Origin: Falsiruegeria mediterranea M17
GTDB taxonomy: Bacteria; Pseudomonadota; Alphaproteobacteria; Rhodobacterales; Rhodobacteraceae
Direction: 5' to 3'
DNA length: 64,000 bases
Assembly (NCBI RefSeq): GCF_900302455.1
Contig: NZ_ONZG01000003.1
Location: 124,001 to 188,000, forward strand
Below the pieces are notes generated by a model. That model worked only from the letters and a program-made list of their open reading frames with translations. It was not told the origin of the DNA and searched no databases. The position numbers and the translations under genes are program-made. This document shows positions 54,425 to 63,497 of this stretch, piece by piece (the stretch's first letter is position 1; every line of letters begins with the position of its first letter).

Positions 54425-55303
54425 ATGGCCTTGGACAATGTACGTGACACCTCGATGTCGCGCAAAGCGATGAAGGCAGAGCTGCTGGATGCCGAAACCG
54501 AACGGGCACTGGCCTATGCGTGGCGGGACCACCGCGACGAAGAGGCGCTGCACCGATTGATTAACGCATACATGCGGTTAGCTATTTCGATGGCGGCCAA
54601 GTTCAAGCGCTATGGCGCGCCGATGAATGATTTGATCCAAGAGGCTGGATTGGGCTTGATGAAGGCCGCAGACAAGTTCGACCCTGACAGGGGCGTGCGC
54701 TTTTCGACCTATGCCGTCTGGTGGATCAAGGCGAGTATCCAAGACTATGTGATGCGCAATTGGTCGATGGTGCGTACCGGCTCAACCTCGTCTCAGAAAT
54801 CACTGTTCTTCAACATGCGCCGGGTTCAAGCCAAGTTCGAGCGAGAAGCTGCCAGCGAAGGCGCCGCCTTGGACCGGCATCAGCTTCATGAGATGATTGC
54901 TTTAGAGATTGGGGTGCCCCTCAGAGACGTCGAGATGATGCATGGTCGTTTGGCCGGGTCTGACTTTTCGCTTAACGCCGTGCAATCAGCGGACGAAGAT
55001 GGGCGCGAATGGATCGACGCGCTCGAGGATGAAAGCGAACAGGCGGCCGAGCATGTCGAGAATGCCCACGACACGGCGCAGCTGCGTGAATGGCTGCTCA
55101 AGGCGATGACTGCGCTGAACCCCCGCGAACAGTTCATCATCCGCGAGCGAAAACTGCGCGATACGCCCCGCACGTTGGAAAGCTTGGGACAGGAACTCAG
55201 CCTTTCCAAAGAACGGGTTCGGCAGCTTGAAGCCGCCGCTTTTGCCAAGATGCGCAAAAGCCTTGAAGCTGAATCGCACGAGGTGCAACACTTCCTCGCA
55301 TGA
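54425..55303 (+). CDS. rpoH2: RNA polymerase sigma-32 factor, RpoH-II type
   Basis: A 292-residue group-3 sigma factor. Region 2 is INAYMRLAISMAAKFKRYGAPMNDLIQEAGLGLMKAADKFDPDRGVRFSTYAVWWIKASIQDYVMRNWSMVRTGSTSSQKSLFFNMRRVQ near residues 40-140, with the RpoH box (SLFFNMRR). Region 4 is TLESLGQELSLSKERVRQLEAAAFAKMRKSLE at the C-terminus. From memory it matches Rhodobacter RpoHII, the singlet-oxygen/heat-stress sigma, more than RpoHI. It is coupled to the ChaN gene (ATGA). Confidence 0.9.
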   Translation: MALDNVRDTSMSRKAMKAELLDAETERALAYAWRDHRDEEALHRLINAYMRLAISMAAKFKRYGAPMNDLIQEAGLGLMKAADKFDPDRGVRFSTYAVWWIKASIQDYVMRNWSMVRTGSTSSQKSLFFNMRRVQAKFEREAASEGAALDRHQLHEMIALEIGVPLRDVEMMHGRLAGSDFSLNAVQSADEDGREWIDALEDESEQAAEHVENAHDTAQLREWLLKAMTALNPREQFIIRERKLRDTPRTLESLGQELSLSKERVRQLEAAAFAKMRKSLEAESHEVQHFLA

Positions 55304-56133
55304 GACATGCTGCGATTCTGATTTGCGCCTGTGTTGCGTTTGTGGCCGCCCCGATCCGGGCGGCCTTGGCGTCTGAGCTGGTGCCCGACGAGATTATGCT
55401 GAAGATGGCGGGCGCCGATGTGGTGATCGTCGGCGAGGTGCACGACAATCCGGTACATCACCGCGTTCAGCGCGACGTTGTGGCCGCGCTGGAACCCCGC
55501 GCCATGGTGTGGGAAATGCTGACGGCAGAGGGTGCGAATAGGATCAATCGCAAGCTCATTTCTGACCCGGAAAAACTTGCCGCCGCTATCCGTTGGGCCG
55601 AATTGGGGTGGCCACCTCTGTCCATGTACCTCCCGATCTTCAATGCAGCGCCCGACGCCCCCATCTATGGCGCCCTTGTTCCGCGTGAGGCGGCGATGGG
55701 GGCGATGGATGCGGGCCCAGCCGTGGCGCTTGGCGCAGATGCAGCGCGCTATGGGTTGACCGTTCCCCTCCCAGAGGAGGAAAAGGCCGCGCGCGAAGCG
55801 GGACAGATGGCGGCCCACTGCGACGCTCTTCCTGCTGAGATGGCGCCGGTTTTGGTTCAAATCCAACGCCTGCGGGATGCGGTGCTGACCCGCGCCATCC
55901 TGACGGCGATAGAGGACACCGGCGGACCGGTTGTTGTGATCACGGGAAACGGCCATGCACGCAAGGATTGGGGCATTCCCAGCTTCTTGGCCCGCATGCA
56001 GCCGGGTTTGCGCGTTTTTGTGTTGGGGCAATCCGAAGGGGGCGCGATCCAGGGGACTTTTGACGCCGTTCTGGATGCTCCTGCAGTCGAACGCGATGAT
56101 CCCTGTGGGGTGTTTCACAAAGCTGCTGATTGA
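55300..56133 (+). CDS. ChaN-family protein
   Basis: A 277-residue exported protein with a hydrophobic N-terminal signal (MRHAAILICACVAFVAAPIRAALA). The ChaN/PF04187 core follows: VVIVGEVHDNPVHHRVQRDVVAALEPRAMVWEML, a WAELGWPPLSMYLPIF stretch, and VVVITGNGHARKDWGIPSFL near the end. ChaN homologues bind haem in some bacteria. I do not see the usual lipobox. It overlaps the rpoH2 stop by 4 bp, so it is probably part of the same stress-linked transcript. Confidence 0.85.
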   Translation: MRHAAILICACVAFVAAPIRAALASELVPDEIMLKMAGADVVIVGEVHDNPVHHRVQRDVVAALEPRAMVWEMLTAEGANRINRKLISDPEKLAAAIRWAELGWPPLSMYLPIFNAAPDAPIYGALVPREAAMGAMDAGPAVALGADAARYGLTVPLPEEEKAAREAGQMAAHCDALPAEMAPVLVQIQRLRDAVLTRAILTAIEDTGGPVVVITGNGHARKDWGIPSFLARMQPGLRVFVLGQSEGGAIQGTFDAVLDAPAVERDDPCGVFHKAAD

Positions 56134-56224
56134 GGGCCGCGAAAATCGGCTGGTGGTTGTGGCGGGCTTTGCCTAAGGTCTGCCGGGCTGAATACGGGGC
56201 ATCCGAAACGGGAAGGGGGCAGCC

Positions 56225-57421
56225 ATGCTGGCATCCAAGCGCATACTTCTGATCATCGGAGGCGGGATTGCGGCTTATAAATCCCTCGACCTGATCCGCC
56301 GCCTGCGCGAACGCGGCGCCGAGGTGACGGCGGTCCTGACCAAGGCGGCCGAAGAGTTTGTAACCCCCCTGTCTGTATCGGCCCTTGCCGGAACCAAGGT
56401 TTACCGCGATCTCTTTGATCTGACGGACGAGGCTGAGATGGGCCACATTCAGCTGTCGCGCTCTGCCGATCTGGTGGTGGTTGCGCCAGCGACCGCTGAC
56501 CTTATGGGCAAGATGGCGGGCGGTTTGGCCAATGATCTGGCCTCGACCCTGTTGATGGCCACAGACACGCCCGTTCTACTCGCCCCTGCCATGAACGTCC
56601 GCATGTGGGAGCATGCCGCAACACAGCGCAACCGAGCCACGCTTACGGCTGACGGGATCGCGTTTGTTGGTCCCAACGACGGCGACATGGCCTGCGGTGA
56701 ATACGGTCCGGGCCGCATGTCGGAACCGCTTGAGATCGTGGCTGCGGTCGAGGCGCATTTTGCTCACGGTCCGTTGCAGGGCAAACGCATTTTGGTGACT
56801 TCGGGACCCACCCACGAACCCATCGACCCAGTTCGTTACATCGCCAACCGCTCGTCCGGCGCGCAAGGATCAGCCGTGGCGCGGGCGTTGGCGTCCCTTG
56901 GGGCACACGTGGTCTTTGTGACCGGACCTGCCGACGTTCCCCCGCCCGATGGGGTCGAGGTCGCGGCCGTTCAAAGCGCCCGCGAAATGGCCGACGCGGT
57001 GCAGGCTGCCTTGCCGGTGGATGCGGGCATTTTTGCCGCTGCCGTGGCCGATTGGCGCGTCTCCAGCGCCTCGGACCGTAAGCTGAAGAAAAGCAAGGAT
57101 GGCCTGCCGGTGCTGGAGTTTGCCGAAAACCCCGACATCCTGAAAACCGTCTCTCGGATGGAGCAGGGCAGGCCGGGCCTGGTTGTGGGTTTTGCCGCAG
57201 AAACCAATGATGTGATCGAGAATGCCACCGCCAAGCGGTTGCGCAAGGGCTGTGACTGGATCGTGGCTAATGACGTCAGCCCGGCGACCGGCATCATGGG
57301 GGGCTCTGAAAACGCGGTCATCCTGATCTCGGACACAGGTGCCGAAGAATGGCCCCGCATGAGCAAGTCCGACGTGGCAACGCAATTGGCTGAGCGGATA
57401 GCGGCAAAGCTGGCGGGCTAA
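56225..57421 (+). CDS. coaBC: Bifunctional phosphopantothenoylcysteine decarboxylase/phosphopantothenate-cysteine ligase
   Basis: A 398-residue CoA-synthesis enzyme. The N-terminal flavoprotein CoaC domain has RILLIIGGGIAAYKSLDLIRRL, the catalytic His in EMGHIQLSRSADLVVVAPATADLMGKMAGGLANDLAS, LLAPAMNVRMWEHAATQRN and the Cys in ACGEYGPGRMSEP. The CoaB domain has VTSGPTHEPIDPVRYIANRSSG near residue 195 and DRKLKKSKDGLP near residue 280. Normal length. It leads coaBC-dut-moeB. Confidence 0.96.
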   Translation: MLASKRILLIIGGGIAAYKSLDLIRRLRERGAEVTAVLTKAAEEFVTPLSVSALAGTKVYRDLFDLTDEAEMGHIQLSRSADLVVVAPATADLMGKMAGGLANDLASTLLMATDTPVLLAPAMNVRMWEHAATQRNRATLTADGIAFVGPNDGDMACGEYGPGRMSEPLEIVAAVEAHFAHGPLQGKRILVTSGPTHEPIDPVRYIANRSSGAQGSAVARALASLGAHVVFVTGPADVPPPDGVEVAAVQSAREMADAVQAALPVDAGIFAAAVADWRVSSASDRKLKKSKDGLPVLEFAENPDILKTVSRMEQGRPGLVVGFAAETNDVIENATAKRLRKGCDWIVANDVSPATGIMGGSENAVILISDTGAEEWPRMSKSDVATQLAERIAAKLAG

Positions 57422-57451
57422 CAAAAGAACATGCAAGCAGGAGGCCAGCAG

Positions 57452-57907
57452 ATGGTAGCCATCCGGGTCATCAGAGACGAAGAAAGCGATCCGCAGATCG
57501 CATTGCCCAGCTATGAAACAGCGGGGGCGGCGGGTGCCGACGTGCGTGCCAATTTCCCGGACCGCACTGGTGTGGTTCTGGCCCCCGGTGCACGGGCGCT
57601 GATCCCCACCGGTCTGCGGCTTGAGATCCCGGCTGGGTACGAGGTCCAGGTGCGCCCGCGCTCGGGCCTTGCGCTGAAACACGGTATCACGCTGCCCAAC
57701 ACGCCCGGCACTATCGACAGCGACTATCGCGGTCCCCTCGGGGTGATCCTGCTGAACGCAGGCACAGAGCCGTTTGAGGTGGCGCATGGCGAGCGCATTG
57801 CGCAGCTGATCGTGGCCCCGGTTCTGCAGGCGCAGTTCGACCTTGTGGACGGTCTGAGTAACACCGATCGCGGCAGCGGCGGCTTCGGCTCGACCGGGCG
57901 CGGCTGA
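57452..57907 (+). CDS. dut: dUTP diphosphatase
   Basis: A 151-residue trimeric dUTPase that hydrolyses dUTP to dUMP. The five family motifs are [56 protein letters not shown] and [14 protein letters not shown] 57452 follows GCAGGAGGCC at a good spacing; the ATG at 57431 would add seven residues. Its stop overlaps the moeB start. Confidence 0.95.
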   Translation: MVAIRVIRDEESDPQIALPSYETAGAAGADVRANFPDRTGVVLAPGARALIPTGLRLEIPAGYEVQVRPRSGLALKHGITLPNTPGTIDSDYRGPLGVILLNAGTEPFEVAHGERIAQLIVAPVLQAQFDLVDGLSNTDRGSGGFGSTGRG

Positions 57908-58956
57908 TGCTTTTGGTTCTGGGCATGGCCGCGATGCTCTGGGGCATCGGCATGGTGATGGGTGTATCCCGACAGGCGCGGTTGACGCTCATGGGCGGAT
58001 TGTTGGCGCTGGTGCTGTTGCTCCAGTTCGCACTGCCTGACGGTCACCCGGTGCGCGAGGCAACAGGGCAATCCCCGGCTCTGTGGCTGATCCTGACGGG
58101 CGCTGTCGTTCTGGTCCTCGGATACTCGCGTTTCATTCGGGCTTTGCGTGCCCGCAGTACGCCTGAGACAGCCAAGCAGACGCCCAAGCCAACAGGCAGT
58201 TTCACCGATACCGAGCTTGAACGCTATGCCCGTCACATCGTCTTGCGCGAATTGGGCGGACCAGGGCAGAAACGCCTGAAACAGGCCCGGGTACTGGTGA
58301 TCGGGGCAGGCGGTCTGGGCGCGCCTGCGTTGCAATACCTCGCGGCGGTTGGTGTCGGCACCATCGGGGTGATCGACGACGACGTGGTTGAAAACGCCAA
58401 CCTGCAACGGCAGGTAATCCACCGCGATGCAGACATCGGCGTGCCCAAGGTGTTCTCGGCCAAAATGGCGATGGAGGCGCAGAACCCCAACGTTACCGTG
58501 CGCCCCTACAACCGACGCCTGACAGCTGACATCGCAGCCGAGCTTTTTGCGGATTATGATCTGATCCTCGATGGCACCGACAATTTTGAAACCCGTTACC
58601 TTGCCAATGAAACTGCGGTGAAACTGGGCAAGCCCTTAATTTCGGGCGCTTTGGCCCAATGGGAAGGACAGCTGAGCGTGTTCCATCCGGCTGACACAGG
58701 CCCCTGTTATCAATGCATCTTCCCCGAAGCCCCCCCTCCGGGTTTGGCGCCATCGTGTTCCGAGGCCGGGGTGATTGGCCCGCTGCCGGGTGTGGTCGGG
58801 TCCATGATGGCGGTCGAGGCGGTCAAGCTGATCACGCAGGCAGGTGCGGTGCTCAAAGGTGAAATGCTGATCTATGACGCGCTTTATGGCGAAAGCCGCA
58901 AGATTACGCTGTCCAAACGCGCCGACTGCCCGGTGTGCGGAACAAATGTGGCGTAA
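57907..58956 (+). CDS. moeB: MoeB/ThiF-family adenylyltransferase with N-terminal membrane segments
   Basis: A 349-residue E1-like enzyme. Residues 1-82 hold three hydrophobic segments (about 1-19, 26-44 and 57-78), an unusual membrane anchor. The ThiF domain begins near residue 100 with FTDTELERYARHIVLRELGGPGQKRLKQARVLVIGAGGLGAPALQYL. The nucleotide site, the DGTDNFETRYLAN stretch, the PCYQC and CPVCG zinc Cys pairs, and GPLPGVVGSMMAVEAVKL follow. It should adenylate a ubiquitin-like carrier (MoaD or ThiS); which one is not clear. It overlaps dut by one base. Confidence 0.85.
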   Translation: MLLVLGMAAMLWGIGMVMGVSRQARLTLMGGLLALVLLLQFALPDGHPVREATGQSPALWLILTGAVVLVLGYSRFIRALRARSTPETAKQTPKPTGSFTDTELERYARHIVLRELGGPGQKRLKQARVLVIGAGGLGAPALQYLAAVGVGTIGVIDDDVVENANLQRQVIHRDADIGVPKVFSAKMAMEAQNPNVTVRPYNRRLTADIAAELFADYDLILDGTDNFETRYLANETAVKLGKPLISGALAQWEGQLSVFHPADTGPCYQCIFPEAPPPGLAPSCSEAGVIGPLPGVVGSMMAVEAVKLITQAGAVLKGEMLIYDALYGESRKITLSKRADCPVCGTNVA

Positions 58957-58963
58957 CGCAACC

Positions 58964-59045
58964 GCCGCGCGCCGCTAGGTGCGCGGCCCGGCCCAACCCC
59001 GCCAGCGGGCATCTTTGATGCCTGCGCGGGGGCGGGAGCTCCCCC
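58964..59045 (-). repeat. Dispersed intergenic repeat, copy D (diverged)
   Basis: A hairpin GCCGCGCGCC/GGTGCGCGGC is followed by GGCCCAAC, a GGGCATCTTTGATGCC dyad and GGGGCGGGAGC, in the order of copy C but shorter and diverged. It lies between the convergent moeB and trans-sulfuration genes and may serve as a terminator. Confidence 0.5.
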
Positions 59046-59048
59046 GAA

Positions 59049-60263
59049 TTACGTCAGGGCCACATCCAGATCGGCAATCAGATCCTCGGCGTCTTCCAGC
59101 CCGACCGACAGACGGAAAATCCCGTCCCCTGCATAGGCGCGATACGCGTCCAACTGGGCGCCTTCCAAGTGGAACGACGTCTCCATCAGACCCGCTGTTT
59201 CCATCCAGAAGATCAGCGACCGGTGATGACCCAGCGACACTGCATAGTGGATCACCTGCAACCGGTCGATCATCTTTTGTGCGATCCTCTGGCCCGCTGC
59301 CGCATCCCCCACCTGGAACGAGATCATGCCCGAGGTGTTCGACATCTGTTGTGCTGCCAACTCTGCTTGAGGGTGTGAAGCCAAACCAGGATAGATCACG
59401 CGGGTGACCGCGGGATGGCTTTCCAACCATTCCGCCACCGCCTCCGCGCCTGCCTGATGCGCCTTCATCCGCAAAGGCAGGGTCGAAGCTCCGCGGGCAA
59501 TCAGCCAGGCATTGAAAGGCGACAGGATGCCTCCGTGATGGATCGACGCCTCGGCCCGCATCTTGGCGATCAGTTCTGCGCGACCCGCAACCGCCCCGCC
59601 AACCGCATCGCCATGTCCACCGATGTATTTTGTGATCGAATGCATCGTCAGATCCACGCCCAAACCAGCGGTGTCCATGCCCAAAGGCGAGGCAAAGGTC
59701 GCATCGCAGCTGTGCAAGGCACCCGCCTCCTTCGCCAACTTCGACACTGCCGACAGATCCGTCAGCCGCCCGATTGGGTTCACCGGAGTTTCCGTGTGGA
59801 TGAGCCGGGTATTGGACCGGATTGCCGCTGCAACCGCCTCCAGATCCGACATGTTGACCGTGCTAACCTCGATCCCCAGGCGGGGCAGGGTCTCGCGTGC
59901 CAATTCCGCCACCCCGGCATATGACACGTCCGAGACCACCACATGATCACCCGCCGACAGAAAGGTCAGAAATATCGCCGCCGCCGCCGCCATGCCGGAC
60001 GCCGTGCACAAACAGGCCTCGGTCCCCTGCATCGCCGCGATCTTCTTTTCCAGCATCGCCACGGTCGGATTGTCCCACCGGGCGTACAAAAATCCCTCGG
60101 GACCGCTTTCCAGATCATGCGCGGAAAACCCGGCCACCTGGTCGGTGACAAAGGTCGATGACATATGCAGCGGCGGGGCCGAGGCGCCTGTCGCAGGATC
60201 TGGCCCTTCACCTGCATGAATGGCTTGCGTCATGAGCCCCAGGGGGCGGTTTCGTTGTGTCAT
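59049..60263 (-). CDS. Trans-sulfuration enzyme family protein (cystathionine gamma-synthase/-lyase type)
   Basis: A 404-residue PLP enzyme. It starts GLMTQAIHAGEGPDPATGASAPPLHMSSTF. It has YARWDNPTVAMLEKKIAAMQG near residue 60, LCTASGMAAAAAIFLTF, TPVNPIGRLTDLSAV, and the PLP Lys in MHSITKYIGGHGDAVGG near residue 210. Trans-sulfuration members include cystathionine synthase, cystathionine lyase and O-acylhomoserine sulfhydrylase; the exact reaction cannot be read from the sequence. It is convergent with moeB and divergent from the M3 peptidase. Confidence 0.88.
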   Translation of the reverse strand: MTQRNRPLGLMTQAIHAGEGPDPATGASAPPLHMSSTFVTDQVAGFSAHDLESGPEGFLYARWDNPTVAMLEKKIAAMQGTEACLCTASGMAAAAAIFLTFLSAGDHVVVSDVSYAGVAELARETLPRLGIEVSTVNMSDLEAVAAAIRSNTRLIHTETPVNPIGRLTDLSAVSKLAKEAGALHSCDATFASPLGMDTAGLGVDLTMHSITKYIGGHGDAVGGAVAGRAELIAKMRAEASIHHGGILSPFNAWLIARGASTLPLRMKAHQAGAEAVAEWLESHPAVTRVIYPGLASHPQAELAAQQMSNTSGMISFQVGDAAAGQRIAQKMIDRLQVIHYAVSLGHHRSLIFWMETAGLMETSFHLEGAQLDAYRAYAGDGIFRLSVGLEDAEDLIADLDVALT

Positions 60264-60404
60264 GATCTTCTCCCGTGTTTCGGCTCACAGTGGGCGGGCA
60301 AGGCCCGCCGGGCAAGAAGCTTCCCGACAGAGTTTGCCAAATCGCGACAGGCCCTCTGGACCATTGGCATGGTCGATCCTAGCTTGAGCGCAAAGGAGAC
60401 TCCC

Positions 60405-62420
60405 ATGACCAACCCGATCCTTGCCGCGTGGCAAACCTCTTTTGAAATCGCCCCGTTCGACGCCATCAGCGATGATGATTTTGCCCCGGCTCTGGATACG
60501 GCGCTTACGGCTCATCTCGAGCAGATCGAGGCCATTGCCGACAACACCGAAACACCTGATTTCGACAATACCATCGGCGCGATGGAGGCGGCGGGCGAGG
60601 CGCTCGACAAGGTGCTTTCGGTGTTCTTCACCGTTGCGGGCGCCGACAGCAACCCCAAGCGCGAAGAGTTGCAGCGGGATTTCTCGCCAAAGCTGGCGGC
60701 GCATTTCTCGGCGATTTCGTCGAATAAGGCGCTGTTCCGCCGGGTGGCGGATCTCTGGGCGCGCAAAGATGAGCTAACCCTGACACCAGAACAGTCCCGT
60801 GTCCTGATGCTGACCCACCGCGGCTTTGTCCGCGCCGGTGCCGCGCTCGAGGGCGAAGACGACACCCGCATGCAGGATATCAAGGCTCGGTTGGCCACTC
60901 TTGGCACATCATTCACCCAGAACCTGCTGGCGGACGAGCGAGAGTGGTTCATGGAGCTGTCCGATAGTGATCTTGAGGGTCTGCCCGACTTCGTCGTGGG
61001 TGCCGCTCGCGCCGCTGGGGCCGAGAAGGATGTCGACGGCCCTGTTGTGACCCTGTCGCGTTCGATCATCGTGCCGTTCCTGCAATTCTCGCCACGCCGC
61101 GATCTGCGCGAGTTGGCCTACAAGGCCTGGGCTGCGCGCGGCGCCAACGGTGGCGAGACTGACAACCGCGAGATCGCGGCCGAAACCCTGAAACTGCGTG
61201 AGGAACGCGCGCAGCTTTTGGGCTATGACAATTTCGCCGCCTACAAGCTGGAAACCGAAATGGCGCGCACGCCCGAACGGGTGCGCGAGTTGTTGATGCA
61301 GGTCTGGGAACCCGCCAGGGCACAGGCGGGTGCGGACGCGGAAACCATGACCCAGATGATGCAGGCTGACGGCATAAACGGCCCGCTCGAAGCTTGGGAT
61401 TGGCGTTACTACGCGGAAAAACGCCGCAAGGCCGAACACGATCTGGATGAGGCCGAGCTCAAGCCCTATCTGCAGCTCGATCGCATGATCGAGGCGTCTT
61501 TTGCTTGCGCAAACCGCCTGTTTGGCTTGGACTTTGCCCCACTCGACATCCCGCTCTATCACGAAGACTGCCGCGCATGGGAGGTCACCCGAAATGGCAA
61601 GCATGTCGCGGTATTTATTGGTGACTACTTCGCCCGCGGTTCCAAACGCTCTGGCGCCTGGTGCAGCGCCATGCGCGCGCAGGCCAAGTTCCCGAAAGAG
61701 CAGGCCCCCATCGTAATCAACGTCTGCAACTTTGCCAAAGGCGATCCGGCGCTCTTGTCCTATGACGATGCCCGTACATTGTTTCACGAGTTCGGCCACG
61801 CTCTGCACCAGATGCTGTCGAATGTGACCTATGAGAGCATTTCGGGCACCTCTGTCGCGCGGGATTTTGTCGAGCTCCCCAGCCAGCTCTATGAACACTG
61901 GCTCGAGGTGCCCGAGGTTTTGGCCGAGTTTGCCACACACGCTGAAACTGGCGCACCGATGCCGCAAGAGATGTTGGACAAGGTGCTCAAGGCTGCGAAC
62001 TTTGATATGGGGTTCCAGACGGTGGAATATGTGGCGTCGGCCTTGGTGGATCTGGAGTTCCACGATGGCGCAGCCCCCGCTGACCCGATGGTAAAACAGG
62101 CCGAGGTTCTGGAACAGATCGGCATGCCCCAGGCCATCGGCATGCGCCACGCAACGCCACAATTTGCCCATGTCTTTGCGGGCGACGGCTACAGCTCGGC
62201 CTATTACAGCTACATGTGGTCCGAAGTGATGGATGCGGATGCCTTCGCCGCCTTTGAAGAGGCAGGGGGCGCGTTCGACGCGGAGCGGGCCAAGGCGCTT
62301 GAGACGCATATCTTGTCCACTGGCGGCTCACGTGAGGCCGAAGAGCTCTATTTGGCGTTCCGGGGCAAATTGCCCGGGGTTGAGGCACTGCTCAAAGGAC
62401 GTGGGCTCATCGCTGCCTAA
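60405..62420 (+). CDS. M3-family oligopeptidase (Dcp/OpdA-type)
   Basis: A 671-residue metallopeptidase. It starts MTNPILAAWQTSFEIAPFDA. The zinc motif HEFGHALHQML is near residue 460 in ARTLFHEFGHALHQM, and VTYESISGTSVARDFVELPSQLYEHWLE follows with the third ligand. Probably a cytosolic oligopeptidase or dipeptidyl carboxypeptidase that degrades short peptides; there is no signal peptide. ATG 60405 is the family start (AAAGGAG upstream). Its 3' end is followed by repeat copy C. Confidence 0.9.
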   Translation: MTNPILAAWQTSFEIAPFDAISDDDFAPALDTALTAHLEQIEAIADNTETPDFDNTIGAMEAAGEALDKVLSVFFTVAGADSNPKREELQRDFSPKLAAHFSAISSNKALFRRVADLWARKDELTLTPEQSRVLMLTHRGFVRAGAALEGEDDTRMQDIKARLATLGTSFTQNLLADEREWFMELSDSDLEGLPDFVVGAARAAGAEKDVDGPVVTLSRSIIVPFLQFSPRRDLRELAYKAWAARGANGGETDNREIAAETLKLREERAQLLGYDNFAAYKLETEMARTPERVRELLMQVWEPARAQAGADAETMTQMMQADGINGPLEAWDWRYYAEKRRKAEHDLDEAELKPYLQLDRMIEASFACANRLFGLDFAPLDIPLYHEDCRAWEVTRNGKHVAVFIGDYFARGSKRSGAWCSAMRAQAKFPKEQAPIVINVCNFAKGDPALLSYDDARTLFHEFGHALHQMLSNVTYESISGTSVARDFVELPSQLYEHWLEVPEVLAEFATHAETGAPMPQEMLDKVLKAANFDMGFQTVEYVASALVDLEFHDGAAPADPMVKQAEVLEQIGMPQAIGMRHATPQFAHVFAGDGYSSAYYSYMWSEVMDADAFAAFEEAGGAFDAERAKALETHILSTGGSREAEELYLAFRGKLPGVEALLKGRGLIAA

Positions 62421-62460
62421 CTGCGCGGCCTATCGGCTTTGCGTCCTGCGGACGGCAGGG

Positions 62461-62548
62461 GGCCAGGCTCACACGGGCAAAGCCCGCGTGAGCCTGGCCC
62501 AACGGGAGGAGATGTCCCGCAAGGGGCATCGACGACGGGCGGGAGCAC
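62461..62548 (-). repeat. Dispersed intergenic repeat, copy C
   Basis: A hairpin GGCCAGGCTCAC.CGGGC with its complement GCCCG.GTGAGCCTGGCC (62461-62499, 17-bp stem with one mismatch) is followed by GGCCCAACGGGAGGAGATGT, CCCGCAAGGGGCATCGAC and GACGGGCGGGAGCAC. In reverse complement it matches copies A and B. It lies between the convergent M3 peptidase and ghrA genes. Confidence 0.75.
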
Positions 62549-62560
62549 TTCCGGATACGT

Positions 62561-63493
62561 TCAGTATCCCAACGACCGGTCCACGACATGCAACAACGGC
62601 TCACCGTCAAGATCGCGACGGATGTTTTCCGCGATGACCTGACTGGCGGTGGAAGCGCGGGTCTCGGATGCGATATGGGGCGTCACAGTCACTTTAGGAT
62701 GCGCCCAATAGGGGTGTTCAGCGGGCAGGGGTTCGATGCGGAACACATCCAGAGTCGCATGGGCGATCTGGCCGCTGTCCAAGGCTGCGAGCAGGGCGTC
62801 GTCGTCGATGAGCGGCCCCCGGCCCGGGTTGATGATGCAGGCGCCACGTGGCATCAGCGCCAGTGTTTCCGCGTTCAACGTATTCTCTGTTGCGGGCGTG
62901 TTCGGCAGCAAAAGTACCACGATTTCTGCCTCGGACAGAGCCGCGCGCAATCCCTCCGGTCCGTTTTCACAGCGGACGCTGTCGATCTCTTTGGCGGACC
63001 GGCTCCACCCGGTGACATCGAACCCCAACCCGGCCAGGGCCTGCGCCACGGCAGCCCCCAAGGCGCCCAGGCCCAGAACGGTGACCTTGCGATCCTGCGC
63101 AAGTGGCGGAGCTTCATTGCGCCAAAGTCCATCCTGGCCGTGAATGTGCCCGTCGATCCCAAGATGATAACGCAGCGTGTGCCCCATCACCCATTCGATC
63201 ATGCCCTGCGTCAGCCCGTGATCCACCATTCGGGTCAGCGGCACTTTGAGCGTCTCGTTGCCCACGACATCCTCAACCCCGGCCCACAGGTTCAAAACCG
63301 CGCGCAGCCGGGTGTAGGGGGTGAAATCCTGCACTTCGCTGTTGGGTGCATAGACGATGTAATCCACCTCCTCTGGCGCAAACTCGGTACGCAGATCAAA
63401 GTTGACCTCCGTGTCCGTCAAGGATTTGGCCAAAGGCTGCTCATAGGTCGTCCAGCGTTCCGCCTTGGCGGCGAACAGGATGTTTGTGGTCAT
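62561..63493 (-). CDS. ghrA: Glyoxylate/hydroxypyruvate reductase A (D-2-hydroxyacid dehydrogenase family)
   Basis: A 310-residue NAD(P)-dependent dehydrogenase. It has the NAD motif VTVLGLGALGAAVAQALAGLGFDVTGWSRS near residue 130. LPNTPATENTLNAETLALMPRGACIINPGRGPLIDDDALLAALDSG and the catalytic-His region HPKVTVTPHIASETRAST also fit. It probably reduces glyoxylate or hydroxypyruvate. Glyoxylate is also a product of the EMC pathway, so a link is reasonable. ATG 63493 is preferred over upstream starts. It begins 4 bp after the rodA stop. Confidence 0.88.
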   Translation of the reverse strand: MTTNILFAAKAERWTTYEQPLAKSLTDTEVNFDLRTEFAPEEVDYIVYAPNSEVQDFTPYTRLRAVLNLWAGVEDVVGNETLKVPLTRMVDHGLTQGMIEWVMGHTLRYHLGIDGHIHGQDGLWRNEAPPLAQDRKVTVLGLGALGAAVAQALAGLGFDVTGWSRSAKEIDSVRCENGPEGLRAALSEAEIVVLLLPNTPATENTLNAETLALMPRGACIINPGRGPLIDDDALLAALDSGQIAHATLDVFRIEPLPAEHPYWAHPKVTVTPHIASETRASTASQVIAENIRRDLDGEPLLHVVDRSLGY

Positions 63494-63497
63494 GTTG

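Noticed and set aside
60264-60404. Possible SAM riboswitch before the trans-sulfuration gene
   Set aside because: The sequence does not show the SAM-II or SAM-I consensus elements; only a short GGCGGGC/GCCCGCC hairpin was seen.
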